A stretch of DNA of 64,000 bases from Bacteroides sp. (GTDB taxonomy: Bacteria; Bacteroidota; Bacteroidia; Bacteroidales; UBA7960). Every line of letters begins with the position of its first letter. Positions within the stretch are counted from its first letter, which is position 1. The notes below the pieces were generated by a model. That model was not told where the DNA came from and made no database searches. It saw only the letters and a program-made list of their open reading frames with translations. Location of the stretch: assembly GCA_036351255.1 (NCBI GenBank), contig JAZBOS010000079.1, positions 28,018-92,017 on the forward strand. Direction: 5' to 3'. Position numbers and translations under genes: made by a program. Below are positions 26,957 through 35,315 of this stretch, one piece after another.

Positions 26957-28279
26957 ATGGAAATATTAATTAAAACCCTTCAATTCTTTCTCAGCCTCTC
27001 CATCCTGGTCATTATCCACGAAATGGGCCATTATTTTGCTGCCCGGTTTTTTAAGGTCAGAGTCGAGAAATTTTACCTCTTTTTCAACCCCTGGTTCTCG
27101 ATTTTCAGGTTCAGGAGGGGAGAAACCGAATATGGCATGGGCTGGCTTCCCTTGGGTGGATACGTAAAAATCTCAGGTATGATCGACGAATCGATGGACC
27201 GCGAACAGATGAAGCAGCCCCCTAAGCCCTATGAGTTTCGTTCGAAGCCAGCCTGGCAGCGCCTGATCATCATGCTGGGCGGGGTCACCTTCAACATCCT
27301 CCTTGCTATTTTGATCTACATTGTCATGCTGTATTCACACGGCGAGGAATACCTCCCGGCCGAAAACGTAAAGTATGGCATCGTTGCCGATTCACTTGCC
27401 CTTGATTTGGGTATGCAAACCGGCGACAAGATCATTATGCTCAACGGCGAAAAAGCCGAAGATTTCATGGAAATCCCCAAGGAGTTCATCATGGGCATTG
27501 TAGAAACAGTTACCGTTGAACGAAATGGGGAATTACTAACCCTTGACGTGCCGGAAAGCTTTTTTGGGAAATTGGTGCAAAGCAAAGGAGGGGGTTTCTT
27601 TTCCATCAGGTACCCCTATATTGTTGAGTCATTCCTGCCCAATTCGGCCGCCGAGGCGGCCGGTGTCCGCCCCGACGACCACATCGTGGGCATCGGGGGT
27701 AACGAAACATGGTCTTTCGACGAGTTCAGGGTGGCTATTGCCAATTATCGCAACCAACAAACCACCATCGCTGTTGAACGCCAGGGCGAACGAATGGAGT
27801 TTCCCATCACGATCTCTGAAGATGGCACTATTGGTGCCTATGTCAAGCCCATGGCAGATCTGTTTGATTTCGAAACGCATACTTATTCCTTCTTTGCTGC
27901 CATTCCTGCAGGCATCACAAAGGCTTATACCACTACTGTCGAGTATGTAAAACAACTGGGATTGCTCTTCAGGCCAGAGGTGAAAGCGGCCGAAAACCTT
28001 GGTGGCTTCATTACCATTGGAAACATCTTTGCCCCAACCTGGGACTGGCTTCACTTCTGGTCAATAACCGCTTTCCTTTCGGTCATACTGGCCGTGATGA
28101 ATGTGCTGCCCATTCCAGCGCTCGATGGCGGACACGTGATGTTCCTGCTTTACGAAGTGGTATCAGGCCGCAAACCAAATGAGAAATTTATGGAATATGC
28201 CCAGATGGTCGGAATGATCCTTTTGCTGGGTCTCATCCTTTTTGTAAATTTCAACGATGTTCTGCGACTGTTTAAATAG
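26957..28279 (+). CDS. rseP: Site-2 intramembrane protease RseP
   Basis: This 440-residue protein has the zinc motif HEMGH in helix 1 (about residues 21-25), the family block GMGWLPLGGYVKISGMIDE, two PDZ-like domains (about 135-205 and 215-290) and the C-terminal motif VLPIPALDGGH giving the third ligand (Asp). It is a site-2 protease that cleaves membrane-spanning regulators such as anti-sigma factors. The dxr-rseP order is common in bacteria. Confidence 0.95.
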   Translation: MEILIKTLQFFLSLSILVIIHEMGHYFAARFFKVRVEKFYLFFNPWFSIFRFRRGETEYGMGWLPLGGYVKISGMIDESMDREQMKQPPKPYEFRSKPAWQRLIIMLGGVTFNILLAILIYIVMLYSHGEEYLPAENVKYGIVADSLALDLGMQTGDKIIMLNGEKAEDFMEIPKEFIMGIVETVTVERNGELLTLDVPESFFGKLVQSKGGGFFSIRYPYIVESFLPNSAAEAAGVRPDDHIVGIGGNETWSFDEFRVAIANYRNQQTTIAVERQGERMEFPITISEDGTIGAYVKPMADLFDFETHTYSFFAAIPAGITKAYTTTVEYVKQLGLLFRPEVKAAENLGGFITIGNIFAPTWDWLHFWSITAFLSVILAVMNVLPIPALDGGHVMFLLYEVVSGRKPNEKFMEYAQMVGMILLLGLILFVNFNDVLRLFK

Positions 28280-28310
28280 TGTCGCATTAACCTTTTAAAA
28301 CTTTTTGCCC

Positions 28311-29471
28311 ATGTTGCTTTTCAAAGGATGTGAGATATTTGGTCCGCAATCCCTGGGCCGCAAAGATGTGCTCGTTGCCGGTAAAAGCATTGTTGCAATA
28401 AGCGAGGACATTCAGTTGTCCGAAAATCTGGAGCTTATCAAAGTGGATTGTTCCGGCCTGAAAATGATCCCCGGCCTGATCGATAACCATGTGCATATTG
28501 CCGGTGCCGGAGGCGAAGGGGGACCCGCCTCACGCACCCCGCAGCTGCAACTGAGCCATATGCTCGAGGCAGGCGTAACGACCGTGATCGGATGCATGGG
28601 TACCGATGGCATCACTCGCAGCCTCGAAGCGGTTTTGATGAAAGCCAAAGGACTTCGCCAGGAAGGCGTCAGCGCCTGGATCTATACCGGGTCTTACCAG
28701 GTACCCACCCCTACCCTTCTAGGCGACATTGCCAAGGACATCGCTTTGGTGGATGAGATTATTGGCGCGGGCGAGATCGCCATATCCGATCACCGCTCTT
28801 CCTGCCCCACCAACGAGGAACTGCGCCGCATCGCAGCCCAGGCACGCCTGGGTGGAATGCTCGGTGGAAAGGCAGGCATCGTCAACATCCATATGGGCGA
28901 TGCCCGGAAGCCCTTTAACCCCCTATATGAGGTAGTTCAAACAAGTGAACTGAAATTTAGCCAGTTCCTGCCTACCCATTGCAACCGCAACCATTATATC
29001 TTTGAAGATGCCCTGGAATATGGGAAGAAAGGTTATGTAGATCTCACAGCCAGCTCTTACCGCTATTTTCCGGACATCGAGATAAAACCCTCCACAGCCA
29101 TTCGTCGCCTGCTGGAAGCCGGCGTGCCCCTCGAACACATCACCATGAGCAGCGATGGGATGGGCTCGCTGCCTCACTTCGATGAAAACGGAAAGCTGGT
29201 GAAGCTGGAGATGGGCCTGCCACGATCCATCTTTGAAGAAATGCGTGATGCCGTCACGCAGGAAAATATTGCGCTGGAGAACGCACTGAAGGTTGTCACC
29301 AGCAATGTGGCCGATATCCTTTGGCTGAAAAATAAAGGCCGCATCGCCCCCGGAAAAGACGCCGACCTGGTGGTCATTGACAATGATTTCCGCATCATCC
29401 ATCTCGTGGCCAATGGCCAGCTGATGATCCACGATGGGAGCATGTTGAAAAAAGGCAGCTACGAAGCGTAA
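28311..29471 (+). CDS. iadA: Isoaspartyl dipeptidase (beta-aspartyl-peptidase)
   Basis: The first ATG is at 28311 (386 residues); a TTG at 28305 would add two. The amidohydrolase zinc motif appears in GLIDNHVHIAGAGGEGGPASRTP split over two lines (DNHVHIAG and EGGPASRT), followed by GAGEIAISDHRSS, PTHCNRNHYIFE and SSDGMGSLP, all typical of IadA. It hydrolyses beta-aspartyl dipeptides from damaged or isomerised protein. Length is as in E. coli (390). Confidence 0.93.
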   Translation: MLLFKGCEIFGPQSLGRKDVLVAGKSIVAISEDIQLSENLELIKVDCSGLKMIPGLIDNHVHIAGAGGEGGPASRTPQLQLSHMLEAGVTTVIGCMGTDGITRSLEAVLMKAKGLRQEGVSAWIYTGSYQVPTPTLLGDIAKDIALVDEIIGAGEIAISDHRSSCPTNEELRRIAAQARLGGMLGGKAGIVNIHMGDARKPFNPLYEVVQTSELKFSQFLPTHCNRNHYIFEDALEYGKKGYVDLTASSYRYFPDIEIKPSTAIRRLLEAGVPLEHITMSSDGMGSLPHFDENGKLVKLEMGLPRSIFEEMRDAVTQENIALENALKVVTSNVADILWLKNKGRIAPGKDADLVVIDNDFRIIHLVANGQLMIHDGSMLKKGSYEA

Positions 29472-29488
29472 AATATGCCAAGCCCGTC

Positions 29489-30418
29489 ATGCAAAGAAAA
29501 TTCCAGGTACATATTCTAGGCTGCTCTGCGGCAACGCCCACCTCGCTGCGGCATACCACTGCACAGGTACTGGCTTACCATAACAAATACTTCCTGCTCG
29601 ATTGCGGCGAAGGAGCCCAAATGCAACTCAGGCGCCTCAAGCTACCCATGATGAAGATCGAGCACATCTTTATTAGCCACCTCCACGGCGATCATTACCT
29701 GGGCCTGCCCGGACTGCTGTTCTCACTTCACCTCCTGGGCCGGAAAAAAGACCTGCACATCTATGCCCCGCCTGGCATCCGGCAAATTATTGAAATACAG
29801 TTTACCCATTCTGAACTCGTTCCGCAATACAATATCATCTATCACGACATTACCCGTGGCGAAACCCTGGTTTATGAAGACCGCTACCTGACGGTGGAAA
29901 CCATGGAAATGACCCATCGCATTCCTTCCTTCGGCTTCCTATTTAGGGAAAAATCATTAAAGCGCAACCTGCGCAAGGAAAGCATCCTTCAATACGACAT
30001 TCCCCGCGAACAGATGGATGCCATCAAGGATGGTGCTGACCTGCAATTGCCAGGCGGAGAAAAAATTCCCAACGAAAGGATCACGACCCGGCCTGACAAG
30101 CCCCGGGCCTATGCCTTTTGCAGCGATACATCCTATTCCGAGGCCTTCCTGCACCAGATCAAAGGCGTTGACCTGATGTACCACGAAGCCACCTTCCTCA
30201 AGGATAAGGCAGCCATTGCCGCTGAGAAAAACCATTCAACCACCCTGGAGGCAGCTACTTTGGCCAAGAAGGCTGGTGTGAAGCAGTTGTTGCTGGGCCA
30301 TTATTCAGCCCGCTACAATGATTTGCAGATGTTTACCGATGAGGCCAGACAGGTTTTTCCCAAGACCCTGCTGGCAGAAGAAGGAAGGATTTTCCCGGTG
30401 GGCGAAGCCAGCGACTAA
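29489..30418 (+). CDS. rnz: Ribonuclease Z (metallo-beta-lactamase fold)
   Basis: This 309-residue protein has HLHGDHYLGLPGLLFS (the zinc-binding HxHxDH), CSDTSYS, YHEATFL and HSTTLEAATLAKKAG and LLLGHYSARY, all landmarks of RNase Z, which trims tRNA 3' ends. It follows iadA by 17 nt. The stop codon overlaps the end of the convergent repeat-protein gene by 4 nt. Confidence 0.95.
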   Translation: MQRKFQVHILGCSAATPTSLRHTTAQVLAYHNKYFLLDCGEGAQMQLRRLKLPMMKIEHIFISHLHGDHYLGLPGLLFSLHLLGRKKDLHIYAPPGIRQIIEIQFTHSELVPQYNIIYHDITRGETLVYEDRYLTVETMEMTHRIPSFGFLFREKSLKRNLRKESILQYDIPREQMDAIKDGADLQLPGGEKIPNERITTRPDKPRAYAFCSDTSYSEAFLHQIKGVDLMYHEATFLKDKAAIAAEKNHSTTLEAATLAKKAGVKQLLLGHYSARYNDLQMFTDEARQVFPKTLLAEEGRIFPVGEASD

Positions 30419-31260
30419 AACTGTACCCCAAGCTCGGACAAGCGTAACCTGATCTTGCGCTGCATATAGGCATCCTCAACCTGCCTGAGCAACTCCTGAA
30501 GCACTTCAACATCGTCCATATTATCTAGGGCTTTACGGCGAACTTCAAAATCAGGATCTGAAAGGAAAATTTCTTTCAGAACCTGCATATCCGAGATGCG
30601 GGTTACGGCTTGCCCCCGAACAAAATAATCCTGATCTTTAAAAGCAATGGACCGGATCACCTCCGGGTCATCAATTTGCTGGATTGCCAATGCCCTGACG
30701 TAATAATCGCTGTCAGTACGTGCAATATAGGTCAGCACCTCCTGGTCGGTGATCTTTTTCAGGGCATCCGAACGAACGTAAAAATCCTTATTGTTTCGGG
30801 CGATGCGTGCTAAAACCTGCTGATCGGTGATGGCCTGTACCGCGGCCGATTTAATGTCGCGGTCGGTAAGAGCTTCCACAAGGGCAGCCAGCACATCGTG
30901 GTCGCGAATCTTATGCAAAGCATCCTTGCAGATGTAATAATCGTCCTGGCTCTTCATGATGATGCCTGCAAGGATACTGGGGTCGGTGATGCCTTTCACG
31001 GCAGCCAGCCTGACATAATAATCAGGGTCGTTACAGGCGATCTTTACCAGCACCTGCTGGTCAGTGACTTTCTCAACAGCTGACTGCCGGACAAAAGATT
31101 CCTTATCGTTTTGCGCCACATGAATCAAAACAGCCTGATCTTCAAGCAACTGCACCGCCTCTGCCCTGCCCTGTATGTCAGGGGTCGACATGACCAGTTC
31201 AACCAGCTGGTGCTGCGTCAGATCCCGAAGTTGTTCCGCCCCGCCGATAGGTTTTTCCAT
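30415..31260 (-). CDS. LRV/HEAT-like repeat protein
   Basis: The 281 residues are almost entirely short repeats. From about residue 55 to 265, blocks of exactly 26 residues recur, each with an aromatic-Val-Arg core then Ala, Ile, Thr/Asp and Val-Leu-xx-Ile: for example YYVRALAIQQIDDPEVIRSI and YFVRGQAVTRISDMQVLKEI. The pattern (VRxxA..xIxD..VLxxIA.xDxDY) fits the leucine-rich variant (LRV) repeat or PBS-lyase HEAT repeat. Such solenoids bind proteins; some LRV proteins carry an Fe-S cluster but no Cys cluster is evident here. It overlaps the end of rnz by 4 nt. Function unknown. Confidence 0.75.
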   Translation of the reverse strand: MEKPIGGAEQLRDLTQHQLVELVMSTPDIQGRAEAVQLLEDQAVLIHVAQNDKESFVRQSAVEKVTDQQVLVKIACNDPDYYVRLAAVKGITDPSILAGIIMKSQDDYYICKDALHKIRDHDVLAALVEALTDRDIKSAAVQAITDQQVLARIARNNKDFYVRSDALKKITDQEVLTYIARTDSDYYVRALAIQQIDDPEVIRSIAFKDQDYFVRGQAVTRISDMQVLKEIFLSDPDFEVRRKALDNMDDVEVLQELLRQVEDAYMQRKIRLRLSELGVQF

Positions 31261-31499
31261 CGCCTGAAGTTTTGGTAACTGCCTTGATGGGCTTGCTTGC
31301 TAATTTAAGGAATTTTCTGAGATCTTTCAAAAGCAAACGAAAAGGTTCTCTCTCAACCCCAATCCATTTTTATTCATTCATTTATCCATTCAATTTAAAC
31401 AAGCAACTAATTGTAAATAAGAAAATTAAAAGAAAATTCTATTTATGTAAAAATTATTTTCATTCATACTAAAAAACTGACACCCCATTCCACCACGTT

Positions 31500-31566
31500 C
31501 GTACCATGCTCGTGTAATGATCGTGCCGGCTTCGTAAGGGGTTCGTCCTGACACGACCAGGGTAGG
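31500..31566. repeat. Short palindromic element (copy 2) downstream of the DUF5723 gene
   Basis: CGTACCATGCTCGTGTAA (31500-31517) has an imperfect inverted copy at 31549-31566, whose reverse complement is CCTACCCTGGTCGTGTCA, 14 of 18 matches. With the preceding two bases, the left side shares 19 of 20 bases with 56586-56605. It lies about 70 bp after the stop codon of the DUF5723 gene, read on the minus strand. Confidence 0.7.
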
Positions 31567-31639
31567 TCCATGGCAGGTCTTAACCAGGCAGTGAGCTCAC
31601 TCCCTTCCCTGCAAAGATAAACCAAGGTTTGCCGGGGTA

Positions 31640-33118
31640 TTAATAACAAGTAACTGTGTTGACTTTTTCGTAAGGATTTCTCCTGAAGCAATTTTCTATC
31701 CCCCAGGTAATGGAGAAGTAGAAATCCATCCCGTCCATTTCGTTGATGTTAAGCATCCCTCCCGGCTGTTCGGTACCAATGGTCAGGAAGCCCAGCCTCA
31801 TGGATAAGCCCAGTCGGGGTTTTTGATAGTCGTAAAGGGTCACGGGCAATGCAACGGAGAACCAGCGGGTTTCATAACGGGGCACAATGCCTATTTGTGA
31901 AGGCCTCGAAACGCGATTACGCATCAGGGGCAAATCCTGCACCCAAAACAGGTAGGCAAAAAGATTATTGCCAAGGTTATAGTCGAACTGAAGACTGGCT
32001 GCGGTAGGCAGGTAAATCCAGTAGGGTTCCCCGTCGCGCAGGATGATCTCACCATAGTTGACATTGACTTCCAGGTCATCAATCAGCTGGTCCACATTAT
32101 CAAAATTCTCCCAGCGGGGATCTGGCCAGGTTAGATTCAATTCAGAAAACTCAAACCGCCTGACATTTTCCTTCATTTTCAACCCGCCGATATCAAGTAT
32201 GGAGAAGCCCAGGCGGTATCTGTACTCGGCTCCCTGCCCGCGGGGGATTGGACGGTTGTTCAACACTTCAAGGGCCATGGAGCTGTTCGAACTGAACGTA
32301 ATGCCAAGATCAAAGGAAAACCCAGATCCTTTAACATAATTGTCAGCAGCGCCCTGCTCGTTGGTAAGATCGTCGAAAGGAAGCGAGCCCATGCCCGTTA
32401 AATTGAACCTGGAAAAGATTACATCCCTGTTTTCGTTGACTTCATATACCAGGTCCTCGGCTCTAAGGCTTAGGGCGTGGTAACCCATCAAATAACGGGC
32501 GGTAATGCCCGCAGCCCAGTTGTTGTCCTGGGTACTGGCAAAAGCAGTGGCATAACTCAGCCCGATCTCGGCCCAGCTCAGGGAAGATGCCGAAAAAGGA
32601 TTGTTTTCCGAATACTGGATGTTTTGCTGAGGCGCATAATCCAAACCCTGGGTGTTGAAGTTCATCACGTGTCCGGGAACCTTTCGCAAGGAGGTTACAC
32701 TCCGCAACCCATTCACAAAACCAATTGCGTGGCCCTGATATTTAAAAAGGAAGGAAGGTCCCTGCATTCGGGTATGCTGATAGCCATTCATAAGCCTGGT
32801 GTCCAGTCTTTCTTCAAGGTATTCTCCGGGTTGGGCAAAATACGTATCGCCCAGGTTCTTCAAATCCTTAAAAGAAAATACCCCTTTGGGAAAATAGAAA
32901 TAATTATTCTGAAGGCTGAAATTCCCCGTCACCAGGCTTACGTCCACGCAATTGGGCGAATCTAATATGGCAGCAGGGTTGATCAGGCCGCGATTGATGC
33001 CGGCATAACGGTCAGATACCAGTCCGGCCATCTCCTGGGCACAGGCATTTCTTACCGGTAAAAAATAGCCTGCAATGAAGATGGACAGAATAACCAAAAA
33101 ACTCTTCAGGTTGATCAT
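31640..33118 (-). CDS. DUF5723 outer-membrane barrel-like protein
   Basis: The protein has 492 residues, a signal peptide (about 1-28, with ACAQEM at the cleavage site) and then long alternating strands with aromatic girdles, such as NFSLQNNYFYFPKGVFSF and NNWAAGITARYLMGYHALSL. The start resembles the DUF5723 family, abundant in Bacteroidota and predicted to be outer-membrane barrels of unknown role. It is a single gene with no close partner; the divergent gene upstream is ldh on the same strand, 181 bp away. I cannot assign a cargo or substrate. Confidence 0.72.
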   Translation of the reverse strand: MINLKSFLVILSIFIAGYFLPVRNACAQEMAGLVSDRYAGINRGLINPAAILDSPNCVDVSLVTGNFSLQNNYFYFPKGVFSFKDLKNLGDTYFAQPGEYLEERLDTRLMNGYQHTRMQGPSFLFKYQGHAIGFVNGLRSVTSLRKVPGHVMNFNTQGLDYAPQQNIQYSENNPFSASSLSWAEIGLSYATAFASTQDNNWAAGITARYLMGYHALSLRAEDLVYEVNENRDVIFSRFNLTGMGSLPFDDLTNEQGAADNYVKGSGFSFDLGITFSSNSSMALEVLNNRPIPRGQGAEYRYRLGFSILDIGGLKMKENVRRFEFSELNLTWPDPRWENFDNVDQLIDDLEVNVNYGEIILRDGEPYWIYLPTAASLQFDYNLGNNLFAYLFWVQDLPLMRNRVSRPSQIGIVPRYETRWFSVALPVTLYDYQKPRLGLSMRLGFLTIGTEQPGGMLNINEMDGMDFYFSITWGIENCFRRNPYEKVNTVTCY

Positions 33119-33299
33119 GAATCGAAATTGGCCAAAACCACAAATCAGGTTTCAATATTTTGATGGAAACAAATACCGGGTCTTTATATAGAAAATTCAG
33201 GAACCCAATTTCTTGTAAAAACCACGTGAGACTTACATTGAAAACAAAAAAAATAAATAAATATTGTTTTTCATTAAATCAAAAGTCCTGATGTCCCCA

Positions 33300-34250
33300 T
33301 TATTTCAAACCCTGCTCGTATTCAGCAATTTTCTCACGAATGATGTTGGCGCTTTGCTTCAGCAGCAGCCTTTCTTCCGGGTTAAGCCTTACAGGAAGTA
33401 ATCCCATATCACCCTCTCCCCCGATCAAATGCGGCAAAGAGAGTGTTAAATTTTTTATGCCTTCAACCTCTTCCAGAAAAGTACTAACAGTAATTACCGC
33501 CCGGTTATCGCGGTTAATCACATCGACAAGTCTTGCAATGGCACCGCCTATGCCATAATAGGTTGATCCTTTTCCTTCAATGATCTTGTATGCCGCATTG
33601 CGAACCCCCTGGTCGATTTCATTTTTGATATGCTCATAAAATTTGATATTTCTTGAAGCAATGAAATCTCCGAGCGAAACCCCGCCAATATCAATATTCG
33701 ACCAGACAAGCACTTCAGAGTCGCCATGCTCTCCCAGCACATAAGCATGCACATGCTGCGAATCAACCCCGGTAAGGTTGCCCAGAAGGGTCCTGAAGCG
33801 GGCTGTGTCGAGCGTAGTACCGGTGCCAATAATCCTTGAAGCGGGAATATTGAACTCCCTGCCAATATTCACACAAATATGTGTGATGACATCCACCGGG
33901 TTGGTGGCGATCAGGAAAATAGGCTGGGGATTATACTTCACCACCTTTGATATAATATCCCGCATAATAGAGGCGTTTCGCTGCATGAGGGCCATTCGTG
34001 TTTCGCCGGGCTTTTGGCTGGCGCCCGCCGCTATTACCACTATTTTTGCTCCGGCCAAATCTTCATAACCCCCGGCGAAAACATCCGTCGAATGCACAAA
34101 AGGAACGGCATGTTGAATATCCTGGGCTTCGGCAACCGCCCTTTTAGGATCAGCATCCACAAGAACAATATCACTGGCTGCCTTACGAAGCATGATTGCG
34201 TAGGCTGAGGTGGCTCCTACCATGCCACTGCCTATTATTCCAACTTTCAT
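33300..34250 (-). CDS. ldh: L-lactate dehydrogenase
   Basis: This 316-residue protein has the NAD motif IGSGMVGATSAYAI, D31 or D32 for NAD preference, Q79 in GASQKPGETR (the substrate-specificity residue is Gln in lactate and Arg in malate dehydrogenases), R151 in LDTARFR and the catalytic H175 in GEHGD. These fit lactate rather than malate. It suggests fermentation or lactate use. It stands alone, with DUF2461 gene transcribed divergently. Confidence 0.92.
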   Translation of the reverse strand: MKVGIIGSGMVGATSAYAIMLRKAASDIVLVDADPKRAVAEAQDIQHAVPFVHSTDVFAGGYEDLAGAKIVVIAAGASQKPGETRMALMQRNASIMRDIISKVVKYNPQPIFLIATNPVDVITHICVNIGREFNIPASRIIGTGTTLDTARFRTLLGNLTGVDSQHVHAYVLGEHGDSEVLVWSNIDIGGVSLGDFIASRNIKFYEHIKNEIDQGVRNAAYKIIEGKGSTYYGIGGAIARLVDVINRDNRAVITVSTFLEEVEGIKNLTLSLPHLIGGEGDMGLLPVRLNPEERLLLKQSANIIREKIAEYEQGLK

Positions 34251-34366
34251 ATTTTTAATTTTGTATTAAATTTTTCAAAACAGTCACGTTCATTACTATC
34301 AAGGGAAATTCCTGTAAGTATTTTTACCATGATAAAGAATTAACAATCACGAACCATAAATGTTCC

Positions 34367-34374
34367 TATTTTTG
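34367..34374 (+). promoter_or_regulatory. Bacteroidota -7 box upstream of the DUF2461 gene
   Basis: TATTTTTG matches TAnnTTTG and lies 49 nt before the ATG. Confidence 0.45.
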
Positions 34375-34422
34375 CTTTACCGAAACATAGGCAGAATAGA
34401 GATTATTAAGAAATAAAACACC

Positions 34423-35100
34423 ATGCTTAAGCAGGATACCCTGAATTTTTACCGCGAACTCAGGCGCAACAACAACAAGGAATGGTTTGACAAGAACCGC
34501 AAATGGTATGAAGAGGTTAAAAAAGATTACCTGCGCTTCACAGGAGCATTGCTTGCCAGGATGCAGGCCGTGGATCCCGGTCTAGGCCACCTTTTGCCAA
34601 AGGATTGCGTGTTTCGCATCAACCGCGACATCCGTTTTTCAGCCGATAAAACGCCCTACAAGACACACCTGGGGATCTTTATGACTCCCGGGGGCCGCAG
34701 GCTGGAGTTCGCGGGTTATTATATTCATATTGATGAGGAAGGCGGCTCTTTCGCAGGCGGTGGCTGCTACAGGCCCCAGGCCGTTGTCCTGAAAAAGATC
34801 AGGCGCGAAATTGCCAACTTTTACGAAGACCTTGAGGAGATCATAAGTGCCAGGGCTTTCAAAAAAACCTACGGGGAATTTGACCGCGAAGAAGGGGTTG
34901 TGCTCAGCCGTCCGCCCAAAGGCTTCGATGCCGATCACCCCGCCATCGAATTCCTCAAATTTAAAAGCTTTACCGCTACCCGCGACATCGACGCCAAGCT
35001 CCTTACCGACCCCAAAGGCTTGGACACCGTGGTGGACATCCTCAAAGACCTCAGGCCCCTGAATGACTTCCTGAACCGGGCGATCAGAACGGAGGGGTAG
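34423..35100 (+). CDS. DUF2461 family protein
   Basis: This 225-residue protein fits the DUF2461/TIGR02453 family: FYRELRRNNNKEWFDKNRKW at the start, RINRDIRFSADKTPYKTHLG in the middle and GGCYRP with aromatic-rich blocks later. The family is widespread and of unknown function. Length is typical. The gene is monocistronic; its stop is followed by a triple-hairpin intergenic region. Confidence 0.85.
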   Translation: MLKQDTLNFYRELRRNNNKEWFDKNRKWYEEVKKDYLRFTGALLARMQAVDPGLGHLLPKDCVFRINRDIRFSADKTPYKTHLGIFMTPGGRRLEFAGYYIHIDEEGGSFAGGGCYRPQAVVLKKIRREIANFYEDLEEIISARAFKKTYGEFDREEGVVLSRPPKGFDADHPAIEFLKFKSFTATRDIDAKLLTDPKGLDTVVDILKDLRPLNDFLNRAIRTEG

Positions 35101-35190
35101 TCTGATTGGTAAGTTGATGTTTGTATTATTTTTTTTGTTCCCGGGCATTTTCAGCAAGGTTAAAGCCCCCGATGGACGCCTTTTCCTGGC

Positions 35191-35300
35191 CCCCAGGCTA
35201 AAGCCTGGGGTAAATAAGTGTCTTGATTTCAGAGCTTATTTATAACCCCAGCCTTAAAGTTGGGGTTAAATGCCAGGACTATCCCAAGGGCTTTAGCCCT
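35191..35300. repeat. Three successive hairpins with related sequence between convergent genes
   Basis: CCCCAGGCTAAAGCCTGGGG (35191-35210) is a perfect palindrome with 9-bp arms; AACCCCAGCC...TTGGGGTT (35244-35267) is imperfect; AGGGCTTTAGCCCT (35287-35300) is a 7-bp palindrome. All three share a core of GGCT/TTTAGCC-type pairing around T-A rich centres. They separate the DUF2461 gene (+) from the T9SS cargo gene (-) and may serve as bidirectional terminators, but their repetition suggests a dispersed repeat. Confidence 0.7.
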
Positions 35301-35315
35301 GCATACGAAAAGTAT

